From the NCBI GenBank assembly GCA_949285455.1, contig CASDXP010000001.1, forward strand, positions 62,001 through 126,000: DNA of 64,000 nt, read 5' to 3'. The stretch comes from an uncultured bacterium. Lineage in GTDB: Bacteria; Bacillota_I; Bacilli_A; RFN20; CAG-826. Of the stretch, positions 1 through 8,602 are shown piece after piece (positions within the stretch are counted from its first letter, which is position 1; each line of letters begins with the position of its first letter). Made by a program: the position numbers and the translations under genes. The notes beneath the pieces were generated by a model. The model had not been told where the DNA came from. It saw nothing but the letters and a program-made list of their open reading frames with translations, and ran no database searches.

Positions 1-69
1 CAAGACATCCGGGGTGAGGAATTTATCCCTTCGAAAATATGCAATATTTAAGGAAGGAGGAAAAAAGAC

Positions 70-672
70 ATGAGAGATCGTAGTTCTACCTGGAAGAAAT
101 CACGTCGCTTAGAATTCTCAATCTTAGAAAATGGAAAAGAATTCAAGAAACGTAAATATGGTCCAGGTCAACACGGTAATGACCGTAAGAAAAAACCATC
201 TGAATATGGTAAGCAATTGATTGAAAAGCAAAAACTTCGCCACATGTATGGCGTCAGTGAAAAACAATTCCGTCGTCTCTTCAACATTGCTAAAAAATCT
301 AAAGATGTTACCGGTTTAGCGTTCATGCACATCTTAGAGAGCCGTCTAGACAATGTCGTCTATCGTCTCGGCTTTGCAAGAACTCGCAAAGGTGCAAGAC
401 AAATCGTCAGCCACAACCACATCTTACTCAACGGTCAAAGAGCGAATATTCCAAGCATGCTCGTCAAGATTGATGACGTCGTATCCGTCAAACCAGGTCA
501 CGACTTAAAAGTCATCAAAGAAAGTCTTGAAGCGAACAAAAATAGTTGTGCTTGGGTCGAAGTTGACGCTGATAAATTAAGTGGCAAACTCATTCGTTTA
601 CCAGAACGTAATGAATTGCCAAAAGATATCAACGAAGCGCAAATCGTCGAATACTACAACCGTTTGCTCTAA
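70..672 (+). CDS. rpsD: 30S ribosomal protein S4
   Basis: Primary 16S rRNA-binding protein of the small subunit body and, in Bacillus, an autoregulator of its own mRNA. The 200-residue length is normal. The N-terminal region has the family pattern KKSRRLEF followed by YGPGQHG, and the C-terminal half holds the S4 RNA-binding domain (SRLDNVVYRLGFA, RQIVSHNHILLNG). The zinc-binding cysteines of some S4 proteins are absent. A strong ribosome binding site (AAGGAGG, positions 53-60) precedes the ATG. The gene stands alone and ends in a strong hairpin terminator that it shares with the convergent tyrS. The 69 bases upstream could hold part of a leader RNA, but the window cuts it off. Confidence 0.98.
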   Translation: MRDRSSTWKKSRRLEFSILENGKEFKKRKYGPGQHGNDRKKKPSEYGKQLIEKQKLRHMYGVSEKQFRRLFNIAKKSKDVTGLAFMHILESRLDNVVYRLGFARTRKGARQIVSHNHILLNGQRANIPSMLVKIDDVVSVKPGHDLKVIKESLEANKNSCAWVEVDADKLSGKLIRLPERNELPKDINEAQIVEYYNRLL

Positions 673-695
673 TACTAATTTATCTACTCAAAATG

Positions 696-726
696 AAAGG
701 ACAGCCGTACGGCTGTCCTTTTTTTA
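696..726. terminator. Bidirectional intrinsic terminator between rpsD and tyrS
   Basis: Perfect inverted repeat AAAGGACAGCC / GGCTGTCCTTT around GTAC, followed on the plus strand by a run of T residues. On the minus strand the hairpin is followed by TTTCATTTT, so it can also stop the tyrS operon, whose last gene ends 20 bases away. Confidence 0.93.
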
Positions 727-745
727 TTAATTTTTAAGTTAAAGA

Positions 746-1999
746 TTAAATATGTTTAACAAGATAATAATTTTTCTTACCACGTTTGATGAGATGATAT
801 TCATCAAATAACGCATTCGTTTGGTCGATAATTAAGTTAGGATCACTAACTTTTTCACCATTTAAACGAATCGAACCGCCATTGATAAATTCTCTTGCTT
901 CGCGTTTAGATTTAGCAGCCCCAATCGTGATGAGCAAATCTTCTAGTTTCAAATCATCTTTTACTTCGACCATAAAAGAAGAAAAAATATCTTCTAATTG
1001 ATTTTTATTAAGTTTAGAGATTTCACCACTAAAAAGAATACTAGACATCTCTTTTGCTTCTTTAGCAGCTTCTTCACCATGAATCGTCTTCGTCACCTCG
1101 AACGCTAAAGCTTCTTGCGCTAGTCGTAGATGAGGCGCTTTAAGGTGTTCTTCGCTAATGCGTTCAATTTCTTCTTTAGAAAGGAAAGTAAATATCTTCA
1201 GATAACGAAGTGTATCTTCATCGCTCGTATTGATTAAATATTGATAAAGTTTATATGGACTAGTTAATTCTTTATCAAGGAATAACGCTCCATCTTCCGA
1301 TTTACCAAATTTTCTTCCATCGCTACGCGTAATCAAGGGAGCGGTTAAGACTTCAACTTTCGCATCTGTTCCACGCACTTTTCTAATAAGCTCAAGCCCG
1401 CTTGTAAGATTGCCCCATTGGTCGCTTCCACCAATTTGGATATGGCAATCTTTAGTATCGTAAAGGTGTAAGAAATCGATCGATTGTAAGGTCATGTAAG
1501 AAAATTCACTATAAGAAATACCAACATTTAATCTCGAAGCGATAATATCTTTTGAAAGCATGTAATTAATAGAGAAATATTTACCATAATCTCTTAAGAA
1601 ATCGATGACTTTTAAATTGCCGAGCCATTCGTAATTATCAAGTAATTCACCCTTATTAGGATCACTTAAGTCCAAAAATCTTTCTAGTTGTTTCTTAATG
1701 CAATTACGATTGTTTTCTAGTGTGTGAATATCGAGTAAATTTCTTTCTTGCGACTTGCCGCTTGGATCACCGATCATCCCTGTCACTCCACCGACGACAG
1801 CAATAATTTTATGGCCTGCGCGTTGTAAACGCATGAGAATGGATATCATGACAAAATTGCCTAAGTGCATACTTTTTGCGCTCGGATCGAAACCACAATA
1901 AATCGTTTGTTTACTTTTTAGTAATTCTTCTAAGGTTTCTTCATTCGAGCAATCTTTCACTAAGCCTCGCCATTTTAATTCTTCTAAGATATTATTCAT
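746..1999 (-). CDS. tyrS: Tyrosyl-tRNA synthetase
   Basis: Class I aminoacyl-tRNA synthetase that charges tRNA-Tyr. Its 417 residues match the bacterial TyrS length. The HIGH-type signature is HLGN in the segment FDPSAKSMHLGN, the KMSKS loop is KFGKS (KFGKSEDGALFL), and the C-terminal roughly 65 residues form an S4-like RNA-binding domain (KREAREFINGGSIRLNG). The start is supported by AAGGAGAA nine bases upstream. It is the last gene of the coaX-to-tyrS operon, 25 bases after pncB. There is no room for a T-box leader, so expression depends on the upstream operon promoter. Confidence 0.97.
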   Translation of the reverse strand: MNNILEELKWRGLVKDCSNEETLEELLKSKQTIYCGFDPSAKSMHLGNFVMISILMRLQRAGHKIIAVVGGVTGMIGDPSGKSQERNLLDIHTLENNRNCIKKQLERFLDLSDPNKGELLDNYEWLGNLKVIDFLRDYGKYFSINYMLSKDIIASRLNVGISYSEFSYMTLQSIDFLHLYDTKDCHIQIGGSDQWGNLTSGLELIRKVRGTDAKVEVLTAPLITRSDGRKFGKSEDGALFLDKELTSPYKLYQYLINTSDEDTLRYLKIFTFLSKEEIERISEEHLKAPHLRLAQEALAFEVTKTIHGEEAAKEAKEMSSILFSGEISKLNKNQLEDIFSSFMVEVKDDLKLEDLLITIGAAKSKREAREFINGGSIRLNGEKVSDPNLIIDQTNALFDEYHLIKRGKKNYYLVKHI

Positions 2000-2024
2000 A
2001 TAACTTAATTCTCCTTACTATTTA

Positions 2025-3128
2025 CTATTTTACTTCGATAGGGTATGGAACTTTTTTAAGACGATGGGAAGTTATTTCTCTTCTACCTTCTTTTGCTTGT
2101 GGATGACCATCTAAATTTACTAAATCACCAGTGAAACCACAAGTCATATTATTGACAAAATATGTACCAACACCATAGGTGTCAACTGGTACTCCTTCCT
2201 TCGTCCATTCATCAATTTTTTCTTTTGAAAAGGAACTAGAAACGATAATTTTGACGTGATTAAATCCTTCGTTATCTAAAGCTTCTCTTAAAACATAAAT
2301 TAATTGCTTACAAACGCCATGTGGATCAAAGCCTGACGTATCTTTGTCATCGAAATAATGATCGATGAGAGATTTTGAAGTGTCGACTCTCACAGCATTA
2401 AGTTTATCTTTTAAATGTCTTGCTAATAGCAAAGAATCTTTCACTACATCATTATGATAATCAATTAGGGCAGTCAATTTTTCATCTGGATAAGCTTTTA
2501 AATATGCTTCGCTTGCTTTGATGATATCACCGCCACAAATTTCAATTAAAGCATGTGGCATCGTACCGCTACCTTTTCCACCCCACCATAAGCCTTGTGC
2601 ATCTGTAGAAACTTTTGTAATACCACCAACGTAAGTTGCATAGCCATCACCAACTTGCGTCAAATAATCATCTTGCCTATCCGCCATGGAAAATACATTT
2701 GTCCCTCTTGCGGCTAAGACGACTTCGTGCACATTCGTGGCGACGCTCGTACGTCTTGCTAAAATACCATCGATTAACGATTCGAGATAACCGAAGTCTT
2801 CATAACGGCCTTTAATCTTTAAAACTGGTTCATTCGCACTGATGATATCACCATCTTCTAATGCATAAATTTCTAAATCTTCTGGATGCTTAGCGAAAGT
2901 GTGAACAAGAGCAATCACTTCATCTAAACCGCAGACCATCGCTTGCTCGCGGCGTTGAAAAAATTGCATGGTGACAATATGACCTGGGAGTAAAGATTCG
3001 ACGATATGATGCGATTTTAAAAAATAATTCGCAGAGAAAAAACCATCTTTAATTCTTTCATCAAATTTGAACGTTTTATTCGTTAATCTCGCTAATTTAC
3101 CGCTCTTTTTAAGTTCAATCTCTTCCAT
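2025..3128 (-). CDS. pncB: Nicotinate phosphoribosyltransferase
   Basis: Converts nicotinate and PRPP to nicotinate mononucleotide, the entry step of NAD salvage. Seen: the C-terminal active-site region VDTYGVGTYFVNN, a central WWGGKGSGTMPHA segment, and the VDTSKSL phosphoribosyl-binding stretch. The length is about 367 residues, in the range of short Firmicutes forms. I place the start at the ATG giving MEEIELKK, because AAAGGAAA lies at the right distance upstream. A longer reading from 3170 would start within the M42 gene without a ribosome site. It overlaps the end of the M42 gene by 14 bases. No de novo NAD genes are seen in the window. Confidence 0.93.
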   Translation of the reverse strand: MEEIELKKSGKLARLTNKTFKFDERIKDGFFSANYFLKSHHIVESLLPGHIVTMQFFQRREQAMVCGLDEVIALVHTFAKHPEDLEIYALEDGDIISANEPVLKIKGRYEDFGYLESLIDGILARRTSVATNVHEVVLAARGTNVFSMADRQDDYLTQVGDGYATYVGGITKVSTDAQGLWWGGKGSGTMPHALIEICGGDIIKASEAYLKAYPDEKLTALIDYHNDVVKDSLLLARHLKDKLNAVRVDTSKSLIDHYFDDKDTSGFDPHGVCKQLIYVLREALDNEGFNHVKIIVSSSFSKEKIDEWTKEGVPVDTYGVGTYFVNNMTCGFTGDLVNLDGHPQAKEGRREITSHRLKKVPYPIEVK

Positions 3129-4206
3129 AGACTGTTTCCTTTCGTAATTTTGAAATGACTTCTTTATCAAGTTTTTTAATAAGAGAAATTAAAGAAATTC
3201 TAGCAACTTCATAATCTCTTCCATCGATGATTGAAGAAGGAGAATGAATATTTCTTGCACATAAGCAATGCGATAAAAGTAGCACTCCATCGTAGGCTAA
3301 TTGGACTTTAGAGCCATCAGTCGTTCCAGCAGATTGAAAATATTGATAAGGAAGTTTTAATTCGCTTAACGTATCAATTTGTAAATCTAATAAAACTTTA
3401 TTTGCGATGACTCCCCGATCAAGATAACGAATTAAGACCCCTTCTCCTAATCTACCATTCGCATTTTTATTTCCATCGTAATCATTCGCAGGTGAACAAT
3501 CTAAGATGATGCAAATATCAGGCTTTATCATATGTGACAAAGTAATCGCGCCGCGACAGCCAACTTCTTCTTGGACGGTCGCACCTACGTAAAGATTAAC
3601 ATTTAATCTTTCTTCTAACAAAGCATCTAATAAATCTAAACCTAACGCACAGCCATAACGATTATCGAAAGCCTTGGCAAGATAACGATGTCTTCCAATC
3701 TTTTTAAAACTGCCTTCTTCTACGATCATATCGTTAACGTTAACTCCAGCTTTCGAAGCTTCTTTTGCGCTAGAAAAGCCAAAATCAAAAGTTAAATCTG
3801 AAGATTTGATGTCTTTATTAGGTCCACCGAGATGAGGCGCTAAAGCGGAGACGCTACCATAATATTTCTTATTATTCTTCGTCGTCAAAATAAGACGAGA
3901 ACTAGGAAGTCTAGAAAGGCTAATACCGCCGACAACATTAACGTTAATGAGACCATTTGGTAAAATTTGTTTCACGACAAAACCAACTTCGTCCATATGC
4001 CCGATGACTAGGACTTTAGGTAAACTTTCATCTACTTCTTTTTTATGAGCGACAATTGAACCTAATTCGTCGTATTCGACGACTAAATTACGTTCTAAAT
4101 AAGCTTTTTTTAGATAATTTCTTACTTCATCTTCTCGTCCAGAAATAGCATCAAGCGACGTTAATTCTTTTAAATATTTTACTGATTTTTTATCGATTTT
4201 GATCAT
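3115..4206 (-). CDS. M42-family metallopeptidase (glutamyl aminopeptidase-like)
   Basis: Cytosolic two-metal aminopeptidase of the M42 family, which trims short peptides; the exact residue preference cannot be read from sequence. Expected metal and catalytic motifs are present in order: GHMDEVGFVV (His and Asp), AFDNRYGCALGL (bridging Asp), GATVQEEVGCRGA (Glu pair), ILDCSPANDYDG, and ARNIHSPSS near the C-terminus. At 363 residues it has the normal length. The start has GAGGTAAGTT directly before the ATG. The gene overlaps trmB by 17 bases and pncB by 14, so it is probably translationally coupled in the operon. Confidence 0.92.
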   Translation of the reverse strand: MIKIDKKSVKYLKELTSLDAISGREDEVRNYLKKAYLERNLVVEYDELGSIVAHKKEVDESLPKVLVIGHMDEVGFVVKQILPNGLINVNVVGGISLSRLPSSRLILTTKNNKKYYGSVSALAPHLGGPNKDIKSSDLTFDFGFSSAKEASKAGVNVNDMIVEEGSFKKIGRHRYLAKAFDNRYGCALGLDLLDALLEERLNVNLYVGATVQEEVGCRGAITLSHMIKPDICIILDCSPANDYDGNKNANGRLGEGVLIRYLDRGVIANKVLLDLQIDTLSELKLPYQYFQSAGTTDGSKVQLAYDGVLLLSHCLCARNIHSPSSIIDGRDYEVARISLISLIKKLDKEVISKLRKETVYGRD

Positions 4207-4816
4207 AACTTACCTCAACTTTATACATTTGTTTACCTATCTTCATGTACTTTTCTTCATAGTTTGACATCGGCCCAGAAGAAATTGAATAATTTCTCTC
4301 CAGTGTTAATATCTTAAAACCTTCTTGTTCAAAAGTCATCACACTATCGTCAAAAAGTTCTAAATGATCAGTTTTTAAGATGACTTTACCGCCTGGCTTT
4401 AAAATATTTTTATAAATATCTAAGAATTTTTTAGCTGTCAGTCTCCTTTTATGATGACGAATTTTTGGCCAAGGGTCAGGAAAATTTAAATATATGGCAT
4501 CAAATTTTATATTCGAAGGTAAAACTTCTTCTAAAAGAGAAGCATTACCGATATAAAAATAGACATTAGGAATATTTTCTTCGATGATTTTTTTCATCGC
4601 TATGGCTCCACATGTCTTATTTAATTCTACGCCAACAAAATATGTGTCAATGTATGCTTTAGCCATTCTAAAAAGAAAATCACCCTTGCCCATTCCTATC
4701 TCTAAAATATGACTATGATAATTATTAAAATTATCAACCGCGTTAGGCGAAGTAATCATTCTTTCATCATTCGCTATTAAATATGGTTCTGCCCAAGGTT
4801 TAAATTTTTGTCTCAT
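4190..4816 (-). CDS. trmB: tRNA (guanine-N7-)-methyltransferase
   Basis: Makes m7G46 in the variable loop of tRNAs, using S-adenosylmethionine. The 208 residues include the SAM-binding motif ILEIGMGKGDF near residue 38 and the diagnostic TrmB signature FPDPWPKIRHHKRRLT near residue 112. Its ATG overlaps the stop of the preceding S-component/PepV gene in an ATGA junction, a classic coupling arrangement. It also overlaps the following M42 gene. Nothing is missing from the catalytic core. Confidence 0.97.
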   Translation of the reverse strand: MRQKFKPWAEPYLIANDERMITSPNAVDNFNNYHSHILEIGMGKGDFLFRMAKAYIDTYFVGVELNKTCGAIAMKKIIEENIPNVYFYIGNASLLEEVLPSNIKFDAIYLNFPDPWPKIRHHKRRLTAKKFLDIYKNILKPGGKVILKTDHLELFDDSVMTFEQEGFKILTLERNYSISSGPMSNYEEKYMKIGKQMYKVEVSYDQNR

Positions 4817-6768
4817 AAATCTAACAATTTAAGTAATGCTTCATAATAAATATGCATCGCCTGTTTCATCTCTTCGATATCGTAAACTTCATCCGCTCCA
4901 TGCATACGATAATCTTTATCGGGAAGTGCAGGTCCAAAAGCCACACAATTTTTCACTTCTTTAGCATAGGTTCCTCCACCAATCGCTAATGGTTTAATGT
5001 CTTTTTGACCACTTACATTCTTATAAGCATCAAGTAAAGTTTTTACTAAGGAGCCATTAGGATCAATATATAAAGGTGGAGCGTAACTATCTTCTTTATA
5101 GATAAACCTACGATGCTTTTTAATATTTTTAACAATTTGGTCGTAATTAATTAAATGTGGGTGACGATAATCTATACCGATAGTTATGTTATCATCTTTA
5201 AAAGTCGCTAAGCCTATATTTAAAGAAGTTGCCCCTAATTCTTCATCATGAACGTAAATATCTAAACCTTTACCTTCTTGATCAGCAAGAAGAGAATAAA
5301 GTTCTTTTAAATCTAATTCATCATAATATTCACCGATAGCGTTAATAGCGATTAAAAATGCATTCTTTCCAAGCAAAGGTAAAGAACCATGTGAGGCTTT
5401 TCCTAAAAATAAAATCGTCTTATTATCCAATGAAGAATATTCGATATTTTTCTCATCTAAAAATTTAATAAATTTTTCATCCTCATCATTAAGCTTCACT
5501 ATAGCCTTATCAATACAAATATTAAAAGCATTACCAGCTTCGATGGAAGAAACATTTTTTAAATGCGTTTCTAAACTTAAATAAAAATGTAAGATACCTT
5601 TTTCACTATAAATTAAAGGAAAATCAGCATCAGGAGTAAAAGCGTATTGAGGTTGTTCTTTTCCGAGTGTTTCGAAATAATATTTTAGACAGGAAGAACC
5701 TCTTTCTTCATCCCCGCCGATGACGAGTCTAATTTTGTGATTTTTAATCTTATTTTGTTCTTTTAAAACTTTAAGTACATACATTAATGCGACGAGTGGT
5801 CCTTTATCGTCGATGACCCCACGACCATAGATAAGATTATCGACGCGAGAAAGACTAAAAGGAGGATGATGCCATTCCCCATCTGCACTTACGACATCTA
5901 CGTGAGCAAAAATACCAATTAGTTCTCCTTTTCCACCTACATCAATTTCTAAGACACGATTATCGTAAATCGTCGCTTTATCAAAACCTAATCTTAACGC
6001 TTCTTCTTTCAAGAAGATTAAAGCATCGCTCACTTTTTTTCCATAAGGATGAGCATCGCTAACGCTGGAAGGATCATAAACGCTAGGAATAGCGATGAGT
6101 TTAGAAAGAGCATCTAACATATTTTCTTCTTGTTCTTCGATAAATGTGGGAACTTTTTTCATAGAGATTTTCTTACCTTTCTTCATTTTTAAACGTAATC
6201 TCGACGCTGGTTTCAATAAAGGAATTGAGATGAGCGGCACTAAGACGACCGCTAAAGAAATTTCGACGACACAATTTAAAGTAAATATCGCCGATATAAC
6301 AGCGAAAAATGTCGTATCTTGATCTGGCATAAAAGCGTAAAGCAAGGGGATGACCATAGCGGTATGGAGTAAAGTTAATAGACCGCTTAACACCCCGCTT
6401 AGGACGCTAAAGCCTACTTTATTATGCACTTTATTTCTAATAACTTGAAATAAAATGCCCGCTAACAAACCAAAAACTACACGTGGGAGGACTGAGATCA
6501 AAGGATTGACGAATAAGTAATCAACTACACTTGCAGGCATAGTTAAGGCTTTAAATAAGGAACATAGGCCAAAGGCTAACCCAAAAATTGTTCCTTCGAT
6601 AATGCCAAATAAGAAAGCACCTACTAAGACGATGAGATGGATCGTGGTAAAAGAAATAGGTCCGATAGTGATGAAACCTAAGTTAGGAATAAATGAAAAT
6701 AGAGCAATAATCGCGATGAACATCGCATCGACGCACATACGAAGTATTTTTTTATCGGTTGCGATCAT
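4813..6768 (-). CDS. Fusion: ECF transporter S component (PanT-like) + M20 dipeptidase PepV
   Basis: One continuous reading frame joins two proteins. Residues ~5-190 form about six hydrophobic helices resembling the ECF S-component family PF12822 (ISFTTIHLIVLVGAFLFG, LPRVVFGLLAG), which binds a vitamin for an energy-coupling transporter. After a basic linker, residues ~205-650 are a complete PepV dipeptidase: FAHVDVVSADGEW, GRGVIDDKGP, GGDEERGSS, TPDADFPL and MHGADEVYD carry the metal and catalytic residues. PepV is normally a free cytosolic enzyme. The neighbour coaX makes pantothenate the likeliest ligand (inference). I start at the ATG at 6768; a TTG at 6777 nearer AAAGGA is possible. An internal Met at 6160-6162 with a weak upstream AAAGG could give free PepV. 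Confidence 0.88.
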   Translation of the reverse strand: MIATDKKILRMCVDAMFIAIIALFSFIPNLGFITIGPISFTTIHLIVLVGAFLFGIIEGTIFGLAFGLCSLFKALTMPASVVDYLFVNPLISVLPRVVFGLLAGILFQVIRNKVHNKVGFSVLSGVLSGLLTLLHTAMVIPLLYAFMPDQDTTFFAVISAIFTLNCVVEISLAVVLVPLISIPLLKPASRLRLKMKKGKKISMKKVPTFIEEQEENMLDALSKLIAIPSVYDPSSVSDAHPYGKKVSDALIFLKEEALRLGFDKATIYDNRVLEIDVGGKGELIGIFAHVDVVSADGEWHHPPFSLSRVDNLIYGRGVIDDKGPLVALMYVLKVLKEQNKIKNHKIRLVIGGDEERGSSCLKYYFETLGKEQPQYAFTPDADFPLIYSEKGILHFYLSLETHLKNVSSIEAGNAFNICIDKAIVKLNDEDEKFIKFLDEKNIEYSSLDNKTILFLGKASHGSLPLLGKNAFLIAINAIGEYYDELDLKELYSLLADQEGKGLDIYVHDEELGATSLNIGLATFKDDNITIGIDYRHPHLINYDQIVKNIKKHRRFIYKEDSYAPPLYIDPNGSLVKTLLDAYKNVSGQKDIKPLAIGGGTYAKEVKNCVAFGPALPDKDYRMHGADEVYDIEEMKQAMHIYYEALLKLLDL

Positions 6769-7513
6769 AAATATCAAATAATCCTTTTAATACGAGATGA
6801 TGATCAAATAGATAAGACTTCGGAAGAAGACCTTGTAAGATACTAGAATAACCACCAGTAATAATTTTGTTTAAAGAATAACCTAACTCGTCTTCGATCA
6901 TTTTTGCTAAGCCAGTGATGAGCGCAATGGTTCCATTAACCGCGCCACTATTTAAGCTAGTGACAGTATTTTTACCGATGACATTTTCTGGCTTTTCAAA
7001 GGAAATATCCATAAGTTGCGCGGCTTTTTCTGCTAAAGCATCAAAACTAACCTTCACACCAGGATAGATAATGCAACCGACTAAATCTTCATTTTTATCG
7101 ACCACAATAAATTTTGTCGCAGTGCCTAAATCGATAATTAGTGCCGGCGCTAAATTCATCTTCTTAACTGCTACACCTGCGCATAATAAGTCTTGACCAA
7201 GTTCTTGTGGATGATCAATTTTAATTCTGATACCACTTTTTAAATGCCTTGAAAGCAAGGTCGGGTTCACTTTAAAAACTTTTTCTAAAGCTCTAGCAAT
7301 TCTTTTGGAAATCGAAGGGACGACACTTGCAATATATATTGCTTCGATGTCTTTCGAATCGATATTATCGCTTAAAAGTGAATTGAAACTTAAATAATAT
7401 TCATCGCTAGTTTTCGTTAAAGAAGTATTGAAAAGATAAGTCTTAATAATCTTTCCTTCTTTAAAAATACCTAAATCGATGCAGGTGTTACCAATATCGA
7501 CGCATATGATCAT
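6752..7513 (-). CDS. coaX: Type III pantothenate kinase
   Basis: Phosphorylates pantothenate in the first step of coenzyme A synthesis; type III enzymes are not feedback-inhibited by CoA. The ASKHA-fold motifs are seen: CVDIGNTCIDLGIF at the N-terminus, LGQDLLCAGVAVKKM in the middle, and LIIDLGTATKFIVVD. The length of 253 residues is normal. GGAGGT lies upstream of the ATG, and a minus-strand promoter is visible in the divergent region. It is the first gene of the operon and overlaps the S-component/PepV gene, consistent with paired uptake and phosphorylation of pantothenate. Confidence 0.96.
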   Translation of the reverse strand: MIICVDIGNTCIDLGIFKEGKIIKTYLFNTSLTKTSDEYYLSFNSLLSDNIDSKDIEAIYIASVVPSISKRIARALEKVFKVNPTLLSRHLKSGIRIKIDHPQELGQDLLCAGVAVKKMNLAPALIIDLGTATKFIVVDKNEDLVGCIIYPGVKVSFDALAEKAAQLMDISFEKPENVIGKNTVTSLNSGAVNGTIALITGLAKMIEDELGYSLNKIITGGYSSILQGLLPKSYLFDHHLVLKGLFDIYDRNR

Positions 7514-7566
7514 AAATGCTTACCTCCGCTACAATCTCAACTAATTTGAGTATCGTGCCTGTTAAC

Positions 7567-7594
7567 ATTATAAATAATTCAATTTGAATATCAA
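7567..7594 (-). promoter_or_regulatory. Promoter of the coaX-tyrS operon
   Basis: TTGATA (7589-7594, minus strand) and TATAAT (7567-7572) with a 16-base spacer, followed about 30 bases later by the GGAGGT ribosome site of coaX. Its -35 box overlaps by one base the -35 box of the divergent lipoprotein promoter, so the two promoters may compete. Confidence 0.65.
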
Positions 7595-7612
7595 TTTTTA
7601 TATTTATATAAT
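7584..7612 (+). promoter_or_regulatory. Leaderless-type promoter of the lipoprotein gene
   Basis: TTGAAT (7584-7589), a 17-base spacer and a perfect TATAAT (7607-7612). Only six bases separate the -10 box from the ATG at 7619, so transcription should begin at or next to the start codon. There is no ribosome binding site. Confidence 0.8.
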
Positions 7613-7618
7613 TGAAGT

Positions 7619-8602
7619 ATGAAAAAATTTGCTTTATTAATATTACTCCCTATCATTACTCTTACTTCCTGCACTGAAGGTGGCTATAGCACAAAACGCG
7701 CTAACGTTTTAATGAGCGAACTCATAGGTGTTTCTTCTTCTTACTTAAAAGATTTAACAGCTATCGAATATGCACTTGATAATTTAGAAATGTTCGTTAC
7801 AGCAAGCGATTCTTCTAACGCTATTAGTGAAGATCTTGAAATTGAAATAAATGAAGATGATCATAGTGATTACTCTTTAGTAATGAAAGAAAAAAATACA
7901 TCTAATCAAGGTAAAATAATACAAGGCTCCACCAATTTAAAAATTTCTCTTCTCACAAGTGCTATCGCCCCTAAAATCGATGTCGATTTCTACGTTGAAA
8001 ATGAGGCTGCTTACGCTCATTTTAAAGACACCAGCGTGCTTGAACTAAGTGAAATTTTACTTGAAACTTATCTAGAAAATGTCGATATCACTTTTCCAGA
8101 AAACGGAAAAATTTACGTCGATTTATCATCTTTCCAAGGTTTAGAGAATGTAAGTGATGCTTTTGGTGTTTCCACTATTTTAAATACGATTTCTTTCTTC
8201 GATACCCCTTATGCTTATCTAGAAGAAGATGTAATTACTTTATCTTTTTCTTTAAGTAAAAGACATATCGCTATCTTACAAGCTGAGGCTAGTTTAGAAG
8301 CCCAAGGCCAAACTTATTTAGACGTGAGTCAAACTGAATTCGATGCTCTCGTACAAGATAATTTAGAAAACTTAAAAGATATGAATTTAAATTATTTTTA
8401 TTTAGATTTTACTTTCGATGATGAAACTATTTATAGTTTCGATGTCGATTTTAATGCGACTCAATCCATAAATAATCAAACGAGTCAAGAAACGGTTGAC
8501 ACCAATCTAACTTTTACAACTATTTTACTAAATAAAAATGAGGGTGTAATTATAAACACCCCCACTGACTTAGATGAATATTCAAGCGTACAAATCGTTT
8601 AA
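7619..8602 (+). CDS. Lipoprotein of unknown function
   Basis: A 327-residue protein with a lipoprotein signal peptide: basic MKKF, a hydrophobic stretch, and the lipobox LTSC with Cys18 as the expected lipidation site. The remaining chain is acidic, rich in beta-strand-like alternation, and has no motif that I recognise. It should be anchored to the outer face of the membrane. It is transcribed alone, divergent from coaX, from a promoter that leaves no leader. Its 3' end overlaps the end of convergent leuS by four bases and contains the leuS terminator on the opposite strand. No substrate or partner can be proposed from the sequence. Confidence 0.85.
   Translation: MKKFALLILLPIITLTSCTEGGYSTKRANVLMSELIGVSSSYLKDLTAIEYALDNLEMFVTASDSSNAISEDLEIEINEDDHSDYSLVMKEKNTSNQGKIIQGSTNLKISLLTSAIAPKIDVDFYVENEAAYAHFKDTSVLELSEILLETYLENVDITFPENGKIYVDLSSFQGLENVSDAFGVSTILNTISFFDTPYAYLEEDVITLSFSLSKRHIAILQAEASLEAQGQTYLDVSQTEFDALVQDNLENLKDMNLNYFYLDFTFDDETIYSFDVDFNATQSINNQTSQETVDTNLTFTTILLNKNEGVIINTPTDLDEYSSVQIV
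8530..8561 (-). terminator. leuS terminator embedded in the lipoprotein coding sequence
   Basis: On the minus strand GGGTGT, loop TTATAATT and ACACCC form a six-pair hairpin followed by TCATTTTTATTT. It lies 38 bases beyond the leuS stop, inside the coding sequence of the convergent lipoprotein gene. There is no T tract on the plus side. Confidence 0.75.

Noticed and set aside
1-69. Possible S4-binding leader or riboswitch before rpsD
   Set aside because: The window cuts the leader; only a weak GGG/CCC pairing is visible, which is not enough to call a structured RNA.
2000-2024. T-box leader for tyrS (and likewise before leuS, 11002-11017)
   Set aside because: The gaps are 25 and 16 bases, far too short for a T-box.
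7514-7618. Vitamin riboswitch upstream of coaX
   Set aside because: The region is fully accounted for by two divergent promoters and a ribosome site; no conserved riboswitch core is visible.
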